NCBI RefSeq assembly: GCF_004006665.1
Contig: NZ_QOCL01000001.1
Span: 62,001 to 126,000, forward strand
Source: Halobacteriovorax sp. HLS
GTDB taxonomy: Bacteria > Bdellovibrionota > Bacteriovoracia > Bacteriovoracales > Bacteriovoracaceae
DNA length: 64,000 nt
Reading direction: 5' to 3'
Positions 26,721 through 35,656 of the stretch are shown piece after piece (position 1 is the stretch's first letter; every line of letters starts with the position of its first letter). Under the pieces are notes generated by a model. That model was not told the origin of the DNA, made no database searches, and was given only the letters and a program-made list of their open reading frames with translations. The translations under genes and the position numbers were made by a program.

Positions 26721-27713
26721 CTAGTAGATATATTGACCGATTTTCAAGACACCTTCATATCCTGAATCATTTGTAGAGAAAGTCGTCTGTTCCATGCAAT
26801 CATTTGCATAATTGTAGTTATAGTCATCTTGTCCAGAAACGAGAACTCCAACAACTTTACCGGTGTTCTTATTCACAACTGGAGAACCTGAGTTTCCACC
26901 AAATGAACTGATATGGGCCCCAAAATTCTCATCATCATCTTCATTGATAACAACTCTTCCTTCAGTAAATTTTAACATAAGTCCAAATGGATGACCCATC
27001 ATTTGAAGTGGTTCATTTACTGATGGTCTTGCACTTGTATCAACCTGAAGTGGAGTAGCATTTTGAACAGCTCTATCTAAAGTTATTATCGTAAAATCTT
27101 GATTCTCAATTGTTGTATTAGCAATATTAAAAACTTGATCTTCAGAAATAAAAATTTCCGAAGAATATTGTGGATTATTTGAAACTATTTTTGTTCCAGC
27201 GTTATTAATAGAAAAAATAACTCTAACGTCTTCTTTGTCAGTATCCCAAAAACAATGACCTGCACTTAGAACACTCCTCTTGTCAGTATTTACAGCGTTA
27301 TAAAGAAAGCCAGAGCAAAAACCTGGAGACTTCTCGTCCTTAAAAGAAACATTAGAACACGCAGGAGCTCCAAAGCTCTCCTCTAAAGTTTCAGAAATTA
27401 GTTGGTAAATCACCTTTCCATTTAATCTGCCAATCGCCTTAAGATTCTTTGCTTCAATTAACATGGCCGTGCTCTTCGCCATTTCATATTCACGCTTTCC
27501 AATTCTAGAAGAACAAATATCGACCCGATCATCAGTACCATAAATGGCCTTAAGCTTAACTTTGCTATCGCACTGAGAAACTGAAGAGAAATTATACTTT
27601 TGAACCGTAAGATCTGTTACACCCGACTGATCTGGTGATGAGTCATTTCCACTTCCACAAGAAGTTAGAATAGATAGAGTTAATGTAAATAATAATGAAT
27701 ATGAATGCTTCAT
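26721..27713 (-). CDS. Secreted trypsin-like serine protease lipoprotein
   Basis: 330 residues: lipoprotein signal with lipobox LTSC (C19), a linker, and a chymotrypsin-fold protease. The triad is H153 (SAGHC), D206 (NQDF) and S275 (GGNSGSPV). Cysteines C119 and C133 flank the start of the protease domain. It resembles V8/glutamyl-endopeptidase-like secreted proteases more than classical trypsin. A paralogue lies at 54806. In a predator such enzymes could act on prey envelope, but that is inference from the presumed lifestyle. Ribosome-binding site GAGGT. Confidence 0.9.
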   Translation of the reverse strand: MKHSYSLLFTLTLSILTSCGSGNDSSPDQSGVTDLTVQKYNFSSVSQCDSKVKLKAIYGTDDRVDICSSRIGKREYEMAKSTAMLIEAKNLKAIGRLNGKVIYQLISETLEESFGAPACSNVSFKDEKSPGFCSGFLYNAVNTDKRSVLSAGHCFWDTDKEDVRVIFSINNAGTKIVSNNPQYSSEIFISEDQVFNIANTTIENQDFTIITLDRAVQNATPLQVDTSARPSVNEPLQMMGHPFGLMLKFTEGRVVINEDDDENFGAHISSFGGNSGSPVVNKNTGKVVGVLVSGQDDYNYNYANDCMEQTTFSTNDSGYEGVLKIGQYIY

Positions 27714-27838
27714 ATGACCTCAAATTTGTTTTAATTTCGGCCATACTCTTACAAATGACGCGCAAAGTCTACAGATTTGTATAAACTCAATACTATTTAC
27801 AGAATTTAAAAATAAATCTACCTAAGGCACTGAAATTA

Positions 27839-28948
27839 CTAAACCAAAGTTTCGAATGACTCTGGATCAAGCACTAGCTCCCCTGCTCTTTCTTTTTCCC
27901 TCATAAACTTTACAATCTCGTCTTGGGCCTTATTAATTGCAGAGGGCGCTTTGGCAATATCTAACTTATAAAGAAATTCCTCTCTCATCGTATCTGTTAC
28001 TTCACTCATGAGCTCATAAACCAGCTCTTTAGAACTCATTCTCAGTGCCGCTGCAAGAAGGTCTAGATTAACCTCAAGAAGAAATTTTTGTTTCATCTGT
28101 GTCGTTAAGTACCTCAAGCGATCAATAACTTCAATTTGCTCCCTAATATTATTTGAGAGAACATGATTATCTTCTGAAATCTTACGTAATAGCTTTTCTT
28201 GTTCACTCTCCGTAAGTCCATTAAATGTATCAACACTTAAGCCCTTTAGCTTTGTTTGCTTTTTATCTACGATTGAATGAATAGACTTATAAGTGACAGC
28301 TTCCATTGACTCAGTAAATGCCACTCCAATTTTAAATAACTGAGAATCAGACTCCACTCCGACTGTGTAAGGAGCAATATACTTTATCTCACCAAGATGA
28401 CCCGAATCCATTTTCTGATCAGTTATAGCAGTAATATAAACGCTATCTCCTTCACTAAGGCCCTTGATCTCTGATTCATGAATAACAAGACTAAGCCCTT
28501 CAGTAGAAAGGTCTTTTAAAATAGAAGACAAGGTCCTTACATTAGAATTGTCTCCATTAGAAGAAGTCTTAAAAGTTACATTTTTAAAATCTTGATACTT
28601 AAATGAGAAGCGTTCTATTTTTCTTCTCTCTTTCATCATAAGTTCAACAGGAGTTTTGAAATTTATCTCAAGCTCTTTAGTCATGAAAGTTTCTTTTTTA
28701 AAAAGAGCATCTCCGGCCGCATAGTGAACGAAGAGAGTTTCGTCTTTAGTAAGAGGATACTCTGATTTTTTATAGGACGGATCTAACTCTATGATAGTGT
28801 TTGAGTCATTAACTTCAGTGATAACTCCAGAGAACTTTATCTTTTCACCGTTTCTATTTTGCCAAAGAGTTACAACCTCTGAATTCTCACAGATTTTGCG
28901 TAGCTTAGAAATAATTATATCTTTTCGATACGTTGACCACATCTTCAT
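27839..28948 (-). CDS. PilZ-domain protein with C-terminal FliG-C-like domain
   Basis: 369 residues, no signal peptide. Residues 1-100 look like a YcgR-N-type beta domain. A PilZ domain follows with both c-di-GMP-binding motifs, RKIER at 109-113 (RxxxR) and DLSTEG at 146-151 (DxSxxG). Residues 225-290 are helical. Residues 292-360 (LDLLAAALRMSSKELVYELM then AQDEIVKFMREKERAGELVL) read like the C-terminal domain of the flagellar switch protein FliG. YcgR normally binds FliG as a separate protein to slow the motor; here a brake-like sensor appears fused to a FliG-like module. Cytoplasmic, standalone gene. Confidence 0.8.
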   Translation of the reverse strand: MKMWSTYRKDIIISKLRKICENSEVVTLWQNRNGEKIKFSGVITEVNDSNTIIELDPSYKKSEYPLTKDETLFVHYAAGDALFKKETFMTKELEINFKTPVELMMKERRKIERFSFKYQDFKNVTFKTSSNGDNSNVRTLSSILKDLSTEGLSLVIHESEIKGLSEGDSVYITAITDQKMDSGHLGEIKYIAPYTVGVESDSQLFKIGVAFTESMEAVTYKSIHSIVDKKQTKLKGLSVDTFNGLTESEQEKLLRKISEDNHVLSNNIREQIEVIDRLRYLTTQMKQKFLLEVNLDLLAAALRMSSKELVYELMSEVTDTMREEFLYKLDIAKAPSAINKAQDEIVKFMREKERAGELVLDPESFETLV

Positions 28949-29017
28949 AAAAATATCTTTCCTTGAAGAGGTTATTATCTCAAATTTTTCAATTATTTAC
29001 AGCTATTTTTTAAAAAA

Positions 29018-30952
29018 CTACAATAGATTCTCCATAAAGAAATTTAATGTATGACCTGTTTGTAGAGTTCTGTTCTTACGCTTTTTAACTCCGTGTCCTT
29101 CATCTCGAAAGAGAACTAAAGTTGACTTAATTCCTTTACTATCTAACATTTTTTTAAACTGAATAGACTCACCTGCAGGAACTCGCGGGTCGTTGACTCC
29201 TTGAATAATCATGAGAGGATTTTTTAATCTATCAATATAGTTAATTGGAGATAGCTTCTCTAAAACGTCTCGGTCTTTCTCTAGTGATCCATACTCTGTT
29301 TCTCGAACATATCTTCTATGTGGCGCTGTATTTTCTAAGAAAGTTACTAAACTGCTCATACCTACCCTCGCAACACCAGCGTCAAAGTAATCAGCGAAAA
29401 CAGTCATAGCGTATAGAGTAGAATACCCTCCATAAGAGCCCCCTGTGACACCAATCTTAGGAACAACACCATCAAAACTCCAATGTTTTTGTACATGGAC
29501 GGCACAATCTCGAATGTCAGTTATAACGTCCAATCTCTTGGCCCCATTATCCGCATTAAGCCACTTTTTTCCATAACCTCTACTTCCTCTAACATTAGGC
29601 TTAACGTAAACAAAGCCTCTACTGGCGTACATTTCTGAAACAGTGCTAAAGCTTGGAATAGATTGTCCTTCCGGACCTCCGTGAAAAGAAATTATGACAG
29701 GACAACTCTTTTTAATACATTGCTTAGGTCGCTTTACAATCATTGGTATCTTTGTTCCATCTTCTGCAAGATAGTATTCATTAGTCCACTGCGTGAAGTG
29801 ATCTGTTTTAACTTCAGGAGTACTAGGCAATGTCCATTCAACTAAAGTCCCTCTACTCCAATCATAAACAAAGCTGCTTCGAGGTTTATTGTAGAAGCTC
29901 TGTCCAAAAATTGTGTAGCGCCCATTCGAAGTTGAGTCTCCAAAGTAAGTATGTAAAGCCGAACTCATTTTTGGAAGTCTGATTTGTTTATAGTTTCTGG
30001 CGCTAATACCTTCTATTTCATAACGTCCATTATTATTATAAAGAATTAAAATTCGTTCATCATTCCTAGACTTTGAAAAGCTCGAAACATCCATTGACTC
30101 TCTAGTTGATATTGCTTTAAATTTCTTTGTGTCATAAAGATAGAGCTTATGAAAATCAGAGAACTTATTTGTTTGTACGAGATAATGACCTTTTTGAGCG
30201 GAATATTTTACGTAGTAAGACTCCGACTCATTTTGACCTAGTAATGGTGATAATTTTTTAGTCTTTTCATTAAAAGTGTAGATCTCATTTGTGACATTTC
30301 CAGTCGCATGTGAAAGTAGCATTTCCCCATCTTCACCCAGATCAGTTATGCTCCAATAACCTTCCCCTTTAAACAACAACTCTTTATCCATTGTAGCTAG
30401 ATTCATCTTATAAATCCCCCATACTGTTGGGGAGATATTATTGGCCCTAAAATAAATATATTTTCCATCTCTGGATTGTCGCATATAAGTGGTCTTAATC
30501 TTATCTTGCCCAAAAATAAGCTCTAAAGGCCCACCAGATGGAGACTGTTTATAAAGTGACGGATACTCATTTCCACCATCATCTCTGCTATGAATAAGCC
30601 ATTTCCCATCTTCTGTTATATCCTGTAGATATGTTGGATTATCTCCCCCTGTTAACTGAATTGGAAACCTCATAGGACCATCTATCTTCCAGACCTGACT
30701 CGTCCCAGTTACAGACCATGAAAAGAATAGATTTTTACCATTTGGTGAGAGTTGGCCAAGACCAGTTGTCCTGATCTCTTGCTGAGATTCAATTTCATTA
30801 ACAAGTTCTTTAGCCAGCGCCTTAGGTGCGTAGAGGTTTAAGTCCTCACTAGATACACTCTCTGCCCCATGGCCAGAATAAGTTTTTTTTGACGAAGATA
30901 TATGAGAACAAGATAGAAGTACTAACGTACTTAGAAATAGTAGTAATTTCAA
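29018..30952 (-). CDS. S9 prolyl-oligopeptidase-family lipoprotein
   Basis: 644 residues: lipobox LLSC (C15), a WD-like beta-propeller N-domain (about 50-390) and an alpha/beta-hydrolase C-domain. The catalytic serine is S506 in GGSYGG; the aspartate is in VNDPRVP and the histidine in EGHGVKK. The FHGGPEGQS oxyanion loop is intact. It cleaves short peptides, here anchored in the envelope. It is transcribed toward the PilZ gene, 69 bases away, with no clear terminator between. A possible nutrient-recovery enzyme. Confidence 0.92.
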   Translation of the reverse strand: MKLLLFLSTLVLLSCSHISSSKKTYSGHGAESVSSEDLNLYAPKALAKELVNEIESQQEIRTTGLGQLSPNGKNLFFSWSVTGTSQVWKIDGPMRFPIQLTGGDNPTYLQDITEDGKWLIHSRDDGGNEYPSLYKQSPSGGPLELIFGQDKIKTTYMRQSRDGKYIYFRANNISPTVWGIYKMNLATMDKELLFKGEGYWSITDLGEDGEMLLSHATGNVTNEIYTFNEKTKKLSPLLGQNESESYYVKYSAQKGHYLVQTNKFSDFHKLYLYDTKKFKAISTRESMDVSSFSKSRNDERILILYNNNGRYEIEGISARNYKQIRLPKMSSALHTYFGDSTSNGRYTIFGQSFYNKPRSSFVYDWSRGTLVEWTLPSTPEVKTDHFTQWTNEYYLAEDGTKIPMIVKRPKQCIKKSCPVIISFHGGPEGQSIPSFSTVSEMYASRGFVYVKPNVRGSRGYGKKWLNADNGAKRLDVITDIRDCAVHVQKHWSFDGVVPKIGVTGGSYGGYSTLYAMTVFADYFDAGVARVGMSSLVTFLENTAPHRRYVRETEYGSLEKDRDVLEKLSPINYIDRLKNPLMIIQGVNDPRVPAGESIQFKKMLDSKGIKSTLVLFRDEGHGVKKRKNRTLQTGHTLNFFMENLL

Positions 30953-31008
30953 AATTTCTCCTAGATTTATTTATAATAAATCTAGAACTTATGAAGAAAA
31001 TTGTCTAC

Positions 31009-31440
31009 TTATTCAATATCACAGGATTTCTTTTGAACACTGAAAAACTCTTTTCGATTAAGAAGTTCTGCACGAGATTTTTCGACATTTAGAAGTCGAT
31101 TTATTTTGGCCAATTCTTCAGTATTGTAAATTGCTTCACAAATTTGATCGCTCAACTCCACATACTTTATAAGAAATTTAACCGTTTTCTTTTTGCCAGA
31201 TTCATTCTCACTAGCAGAGGCCATATAGCTAACATCTTTAACAGCTTTCATATACTCGCTAATCTCTTTAAGACCTAGAGTTGCCGCCGTTCCATAAATA
31301 CGATCAACCAGCTGGCCAAAAGTCTCAAAACCGGAGTTATTTTCCATTTTAGACTCGATCAAGCTGCTTATTGCCATAGTCATATTCTTTCTAATTTCTT
31401 TGATCTCATCAACAAAGAAAGTTTTCATTTCATTATCCAT
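31009..31440 (-). CDS. Hpt-like helical protein lacking the phospho-accepting histidine
   Basis: 143 residues, all helical, no signal. The segment QLVDRIYGTAATLGLKEISE (43-62) has the shape of the histidine phosphotransfer motif (HxLKGxAxxLG), but the histidine position is D46 and the lysine position is Y49. If homologous, it cannot carry phosphate in the usual way and may act as a decoy or scaffold for response regulators; several CheY-like proteins are encoded in the window. The similarity is by eye and modest. Good ribosome-binding site (AGAGGA). Confidence 0.65.
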   Translation of the reverse strand: MDNEMKTFFVDEIKEIRKNMTMAISSLIESKMENNSGFETFGQLVDRIYGTAATLGLKEISEYMKAVKDVSYMASASENESGKKKTVKFLIKYVELSDQICEAIYNTEELAKINRLLNVEKSRAELLNRKEFFSVQKKSCDIE

Positions 31441-31596
31441 AATGTCCTCTTGCTATATTTAACGGCACAAATTTGAATAAAATTTAATTTCAATACGAAT
31501 CTTTTGCTATTTTAACAATAAATTAATATTTAGGGACAACATCTCAAGATTTCTTCATAAACTGATGTATTTATTACAGTTTACCAGCAAGACTCA

Positions 31597-31626
31597 TTGC
31601 GCAAAACCTAGTGTAAATGCTATATA
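31597..31626 (+). promoter_or_regulatory. Candidate promoter giving a leaderless mRNA
   Basis: TTGCGC (31597-31602), an 18-base spacer and the extended -10 TGCTATATA (31618-31626). The -10 ends 6 bases before the ATG at 31633, so transcription would begin at or next to the start codon. No Shine-Dalgarno precedes that gene. Confidence 0.4.
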
Positions 31627-31632
31627 GCTCCT

Positions 31633-32616
31633 ATGAATAAACTCAATAACAATCTCCTAAAGGTACCTCTTTGCAGTCTTAATTTAGACTTCTCAGACTC
31701 AGTCGTAGAGAAGGCCATTGAGATAGTGCGTAGTGAGCTCGACTTAAAGGGAATCAAGATAGAACTTCATTTTTGGATATCTGACGAATGGTTCTGTCCT
31801 GACGGTATCACAGGGATTGCTATTCCCTTCTATCTACTCAGCAAAGAGTTAATCGAACTAGAGAAACAATATATAGGATACGCAGAAGGAGAAGATCTTA
31901 ATTGGTGTTTGAAGCTTATTAGGCACGAGGTAGCACATGCCCTAGATAATGCCTACGGCCTTAGAGAGCTTACAAAAAGAGCAGAATTATTTGGCCGTGT
32001 CCAAACCCCATACCCCAAAGAATATACCCGAAGGCCATACTCAAAAAGGTATGTAATCAATCTAGAGGAAAACTACGCTCAATCTCACCCGGAAGAAGAT
32101 TGGGCTGAAACATTTGCTGTTTGGCTTGATCCGAACTCTAATTGGAAAAAGAAATACGCGAAGTGGCCGGCCATAATGAAACTAGAATATGTAGATAGTG
32201 TAATGAGAAAACTCAATCCTAGAGAGTTAATTACCTGTGAAGATACTCTAGATGAAATTTCAACTCTCTCAATTACAGTGGAGAAATACTTAGAAAGAAA
32301 ACTAAAGTCAAAGAATAAGTATAAGAAGCAATTATTTGGAAGAAACTTAAATCGTATATTTAAACCTGGTAGTCATAATAATGCCTCTAGCTTTCTTTCC
32401 AAAAGAGAAAAAGAGATTTGCTCTAAAGTTGCAAAAACTACAAATCAATACCATTATATAGTTAAGGATGTTTTTAAAGAACTTAAGCAGGAGTGCAAAG
32501 CAAAAAGCTTAACACTTAAAAAACCGAGTTCTCAAACCAAGAAAGAAATTGAAGCTCTCTTGTATAGAAAAACAATTTCATATATCAAGCAAGGACAACA
32601 TAAGGTTATTATGTGA
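31633..32616 (+). CDS. Putative zinc metallopeptidase (HEVAH) paired with an ATP-grasp enzyme
   Basis: 327 residues, no signal peptide. The zinc motif is H98-E-V-A-H102 (RHEVAHALDNAYGL); E159 in DWAETFAVW is a candidate third ligand, as in putative zinc-binding metallopeptidases. The C-terminal 120 residues are lysine-rich. It overlaps the ATP-grasp gene by 4 bases, so the two proteins are made together. The pair suggests building and cutting of a peptide or peptide-like bond on a shared substrate. Substrate unknown. Confidence 0.8.
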   Translation: MNKLNNNLLKVPLCSLNLDFSDSVVEKAIEIVRSELDLKGIKIELHFWISDEWFCPDGITGIAIPFYLLSKELIELEKQYIGYAEGEDLNWCLKLIRHEVAHALDNAYGLRELTKRAELFGRVQTPYPKEYTRRPYSKRYVINLEENYAQSHPEEDWAETFAVWLDPNSNWKKKYAKWPAIMKLEYVDSVMRKLNPRELITCEDTLDEISTLSITVEKYLERKLKSKNKYKKQLFGRNLNRIFKPGSHNNASSFLSKREKEICSKVAKTTNQYHYIVKDVFKELKQECKAKSLTLKKPSSQTKKEIEALLYRKTISYIKQGQHKVIM

Positions 32617-33623
32617 AAATTTTGGTTCTCATGCACAAGGATCTAGTGCCACCACTTAGCAAAACAGAAGATGAATTCGACAGAGATGAAGTTCCTTGGA
32701 TAACCGAGTGGGATGTCATGAGAGGTCTTGAGGCCCTTGGTCACACTGCAATCGCAGTTGGAGTGATATCAGATCTAAAAGTAATCAAAGATGCTATCGA
32801 TGAATATAGTCCTCACTTAATCTTTAACTTACTTGAAGAATTTGATGGAGAGGTTCTATTCGATCAAAATGTTGTTAGTTATTTAGAACTCCTTAGAGTT
32901 CCCTATACGGGATGTAATCCACGTGGGCTTATGCTTGCTAGGGATAAGGCCCTGGCCAAGAAAATATTACTTTATCACCGACTAAAGACGCCTCGTTTTC
33001 AGGTTTTTCCAAAGAATAAAAAAACTAAGAAAAATAAGTCCCTGTCTTTTCCACTCATTGTAAAATGTCTTACCGAGGAAGCTTCCCTCGCCATATCTAA
33101 AGCTTCAGTTGTTCATAGTGAAGAAAAGCTCTATGAGAGAGTCCAATATATAAATCACAAAATTGGAGTTGACGCTATTGTTGAGGAGTTTATTGAAGGC
33201 AGAGAGTTTTATGTAGGTATTCTTGGTAATTACAAATTAAAGCCCTTACCTATTTGGGAATTAAAGTTTGAAAAGGTAGAACATCCTGAAAAAGAATTCT
33301 ACTCCAGAAGCGCTAAGTGGAATACTAAGTACAGAAATAGAAAAGGAATCACGACAACTTTTGCAACTGTTAGCAAAGAGGAAGAAGAAATAATAAACAA
33401 AGTTTGTAAGCGTGCCTACAAGCATTTAAATCTAAATGGATATGCTCGTATAGATCTTAGAATGACTAACACTGGTGAAGTCTATATTATTGAAGTGAAT
33501 CCAAATCCAAATATTTCTAAAGACGATGACTTTGCAACTAGCGCTAATCATTTAGGAATGACGTATCCAATGGTTCTCAAAGATATTTTAAAACTGGCAA
33601 AGGGCTGGGCCAAGAAAGTCTAA
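32613..33623 (+). CDS. ATP-grasp ligase (D-Ala-D-Ala ligase-like)
   Basis: 336 residues from a GTG start. N-domain MKILVLMHKDLVPP; central ATP-grasp with FPLIVKC (ATP lysine), DAIVEEFIEGREFYVGI, and the metal-binding C-terminal IIEVNPNPN. It belongs to the D-alanine-D-alanine ligase-like group, but the N-domain differs from Ddl (DLVPPLSKTEDEFDRDEVPW), so I do not call it ddl. It forms an acid-amine bond using ATP. It overlaps the metallopeptidase gene by four bases and a convergent CheY gene by four. Confidence 0.85.
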   Translation: MKILVLMHKDLVPPLSKTEDEFDRDEVPWITEWDVMRGLEALGHTAIAVGVISDLKVIKDAIDEYSPHLIFNLLEEFDGEVLFDQNVVSYLELLRVPYTGCNPRGLMLARDKALAKKILLYHRLKTPRFQVFPKNKKTKKNKSLSFPLIVKCLTEEASLAISKASVVHSEEKLYERVQYINHKIGVDAIVEEFIEGREFYVGILGNYKLKPLPIWELKFEKVEHPEKEFYSRSAKWNTKYRNRKGITTTFATVSKEEEEIINKVCKRAYKHLNLNGYARIDLRMTNTGEVYIIEVNPNPNISKDDDFATSANHLGMTYPMVLKDILKLAKGWAKKV

Positions 33624-34024
33624 GGTGCATTTTTTACGACTTGAACAATTTTTTGATTCAATTTGTCTGGAGTTATAGGTTTTATCAAGTAACCAGATAC
33701 TCCCGAATTAATCGCCTCAACGACATGTGCCCTATCGCTATCAGCAGTAATCATAAGAAAAGGAACTTCTTTAAAGTCATTGCTTTGTTTTAATTTATTT
33801 AAAAAACTGATTCCATCAAGCCGAGGCATATTCCAGTCAGCTAAGATTAATTGAATAGGCTTGTCTTCCATATAAGAAACTTTCATAACTTTGAGAGCAT
33901 CCTCTCCATCGACCGCAGAAGATAGGTTTTTGAATCCTGTCTTTCTTAAAATGACTTTAATTAAGTTTCTCGTATCTACATCATCTTCAACAACAAGAAT
34001 TCTTAGAGTATTTGTTAATTTCAT
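33620..34024 (-). CDS. CheY-like response regulator
   Basis: 134-residue receiver. Acidic pair D14-D15, phosphoacceptor D63 (ADWNMPRLDG), switch T93 (MITAD) and K115 (IKP). ADWNMP and the GYLIKP end are very like CheY of chemotaxis, so it may act on the flagellar motor, but no chemotaxis genes are adjacent. It lies 56 bases downstream of the START-protein gene on the same strand and has its own likely ribosome-binding region. Confidence 0.92.
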   Translation of the reverse strand: MKLTNTLRILVVEDDVDTRNLIKVILRKTGFKNLSSAVDGEDALKVMKVSYMEDKPIQLILADWNMPRLDGISFLNKLKQSNDFKEVPFLMITADSDRAHVVEAINSGVSGYLIKPITPDKLNQKIVQVVKNAP

Positions 34025-34080
34025 GAATTAATTATAACGCTAGATTAAATAAGTAAATCATAAGATTTCTTTAAAAGATG

Positions 34081-34758
34081 CTAGAGGGAATCAAGCTCAG
34101 CAAGAAGCTTCTTTACTCCCGGAAGGTTCTCAGGCTTCTTTAATTGGGCCTCTTTTTCTAGAGCTTTTAAGAACTGAAGAGGAAGCATTTTTTGAAGCAT
34201 ATTTACTAGCCAAATAGGAATAGAACCTTTTGGATCAACTAAAATGGTCATCCTAACCCAAGCTTTTTTATCTTTTCTTCTAAATTCGAGTGTTCCGTAC
34301 GGCATATCTGCTCGAACTATGTCATCAAAGTGAGGATACTTTTCGTGTGTGACAGAATGGGTATCAACGACTAAGACTTTATTTTTACGATCTAGTCTTA
34401 ATTCATTAATTAAAACCATATCTCTATCCGTAGCAGGCCAAGGTAGATCATTATTATTATAAGTAACGGCCTTCACATCTGAAATATCTTCTATCGTTTT
34501 TTTCTCGACCATATTTGGGGCCCAACGTGACGTGCCCTCAACATCTCTGAGTACTTGTAATACATTTTCAAGAGATGCATCTAAGACCGACTCGGCCTTA
34601 AACCCTACTATTTGTGAATCCTTTGCTTTTTGAGAGTGAACCAGTACTCCATCTTTACTATAAACTTTTTCCCAGGCATCAGCTCGAAAGTGCTTTTCAA
34701 GTTCATTCCCAAAGACACTTGAACAAAAAAGTAGGATTATAAAAGTAAATTTTTTCAA
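34081..34758 (-). CDS. Exported START-domain lipid-binding-like protein
   Basis: 225 residues with a signal peptide (cleavage near VFG-NELE). The mature protein reads as a START/SRPBCC domain: WEKVYSKDGVLVHSQ, SRWAPNMVEKK, WPATDRDMVLI and SIPIWLVNMLQ are the strands and C-terminal helix of the fold that encloses a hydrophobic ligand. Periplasmic START proteins are known in several Gram-negative bacteria, with ligands mostly undefined. It is followed by a CheY-like gene. Confidence 0.85.
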   Translation of the reverse strand: MKKFTFIILLFCSSVFGNELEKHFRADAWEKVYSKDGVLVHSQKAKDSQIVGFKAESVLDASLENVLQVLRDVEGTSRWAPNMVEKKTIEDISDVKAVTYNNNDLPWPATDRDMVLINELRLDRKNKVLVVDTHSVTHEKYPHFDDIVRADMPYGTLEFRRKDKKAWVRMTILVDPKGSIPIWLVNMLQKMLPLQFLKALEKEAQLKKPENLPGVKKLLAELDSL

Positions 34759-34948
34759 AGAGTTGGCCTTATATTTGTGATTTTTTATATGCTAACATAC
34801 TATGGTTTTTTTCAAATGGGAAAAATTTTTCAAGTAATAAGATCAAATCAAATTCAATAAAGTACTCCTCAATACCCTAACCATAAGCTCAACTATGTAA
34901 TAGATCAAAAATAGTAAATAAAATTTTGTCTAAAGATACTTATTTTTA

Positions 34949-34975
34949 TGAAGTATAAAAACCACTCCCCGATAA
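34949..34975 (+). promoter_or_regulatory. Sigma-28 (FliA)-like promoter
   Basis: TGAAGTAT (34949-34956), an 11-base spacer and CCCGATAA (34968-34975). Against TAAAGTTT-N11-GCCGATAA this is 6 of 8 and 7 of 8 with exact spacing. It lies 25 bases before the ATG at 35001, leaving room for the AAGGAG ribosome-binding site. The best promoter match in the window, and it suggests co-expression with late flagellar/chemotaxis genes. Confidence 0.6.
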
Positions 34976-35000
34976 ATAGAAATACTAAAAAGGAGAATTA

Positions 35001-35558
35001 ATGAAGACACTAATAATAATTTGCTTAGCACTTTCTATGGTCCCTACTCTCGCTGACAACATAAAGGATCGAGCAAAATCTAAAGCGAGTAAATATATTT
35101 CTGGTGCCTTTACAGGTACGGAGATAATTACTCAATTAAAGAAATCAAACGCACCAAAAGCAAGAGAATCAAAAAATGCTCCTGCCGACATTGATGCAAA
35201 AGATAAACAATGGAGAGCATGGAAAAAAGGTGCTGCTCAACCACAATTTGTGAAAGATGTTTTAGACGCTCAGTGCTCACAATTACTAGCAGGCTTTAAT
35301 TCTCGCTATAGATTTGCAACAGAAGCTTTTGTAATGAACAATCGAGGAGAAACAATTTGCGCCTCACCACCAACTTCTGACTATGACCAAGGAGATGAAG
35401 AGAAGTGGTTCAATGTTTTTGTTAATGGTGAAGACCCTCATATAAGTGAGCCAGAAAAAGATGAGAGTTCAGGGGAATTCCAATTACAAGTCTCATATCC
35501 AATAAAGGAAGGAACTTCAAAATTGGGTGTTATTACCATCGGCGTAAAAACGAAGTAA
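35001..35558 (+). CDS. Exported Cache/PDC-like sensor-domain protein
   Basis: 185 residues: signal peptide (about 1-18) and one soluble domain. AFVMNNRGETICASPPTSDY followed by DQGDEEKWFNVFV is the signature strand-loop of Cache (PDC) ligand-binding domains, usually the extracellular part of chemoreceptors and kinases. Here it has no membrane anchor or signalling domain, so it would be a free periplasmic protein that might bind a ligand or associate with a receptor. The sigma-28-like promoter supports a link to motility. Confidence 0.8.
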   Translation: MKTLIIICLALSMVPTLADNIKDRAKSKASKYISGAFTGTEIITQLKKSNAPKARESKNAPADIDAKDKQWRAWKKGAAQPQFVKDVLDAQCSQLLAGFNSRYRFATEAFVMNNRGETICASPPTSDYDQGDEEKWFNVFVNGEDPHISEPEKDESSGEFQLQVSYPIKEGTSKLGVITIGVKTK

Positions 35559-35656
35559 ACCCTGATTTTAATCACTTTTATAGGTGCGATTAGTAGCAGA
35601 TTAACCTAGAGAAACTTCTTAAACTATTTGCATACTACTTCTATAAGGAGATTAAG

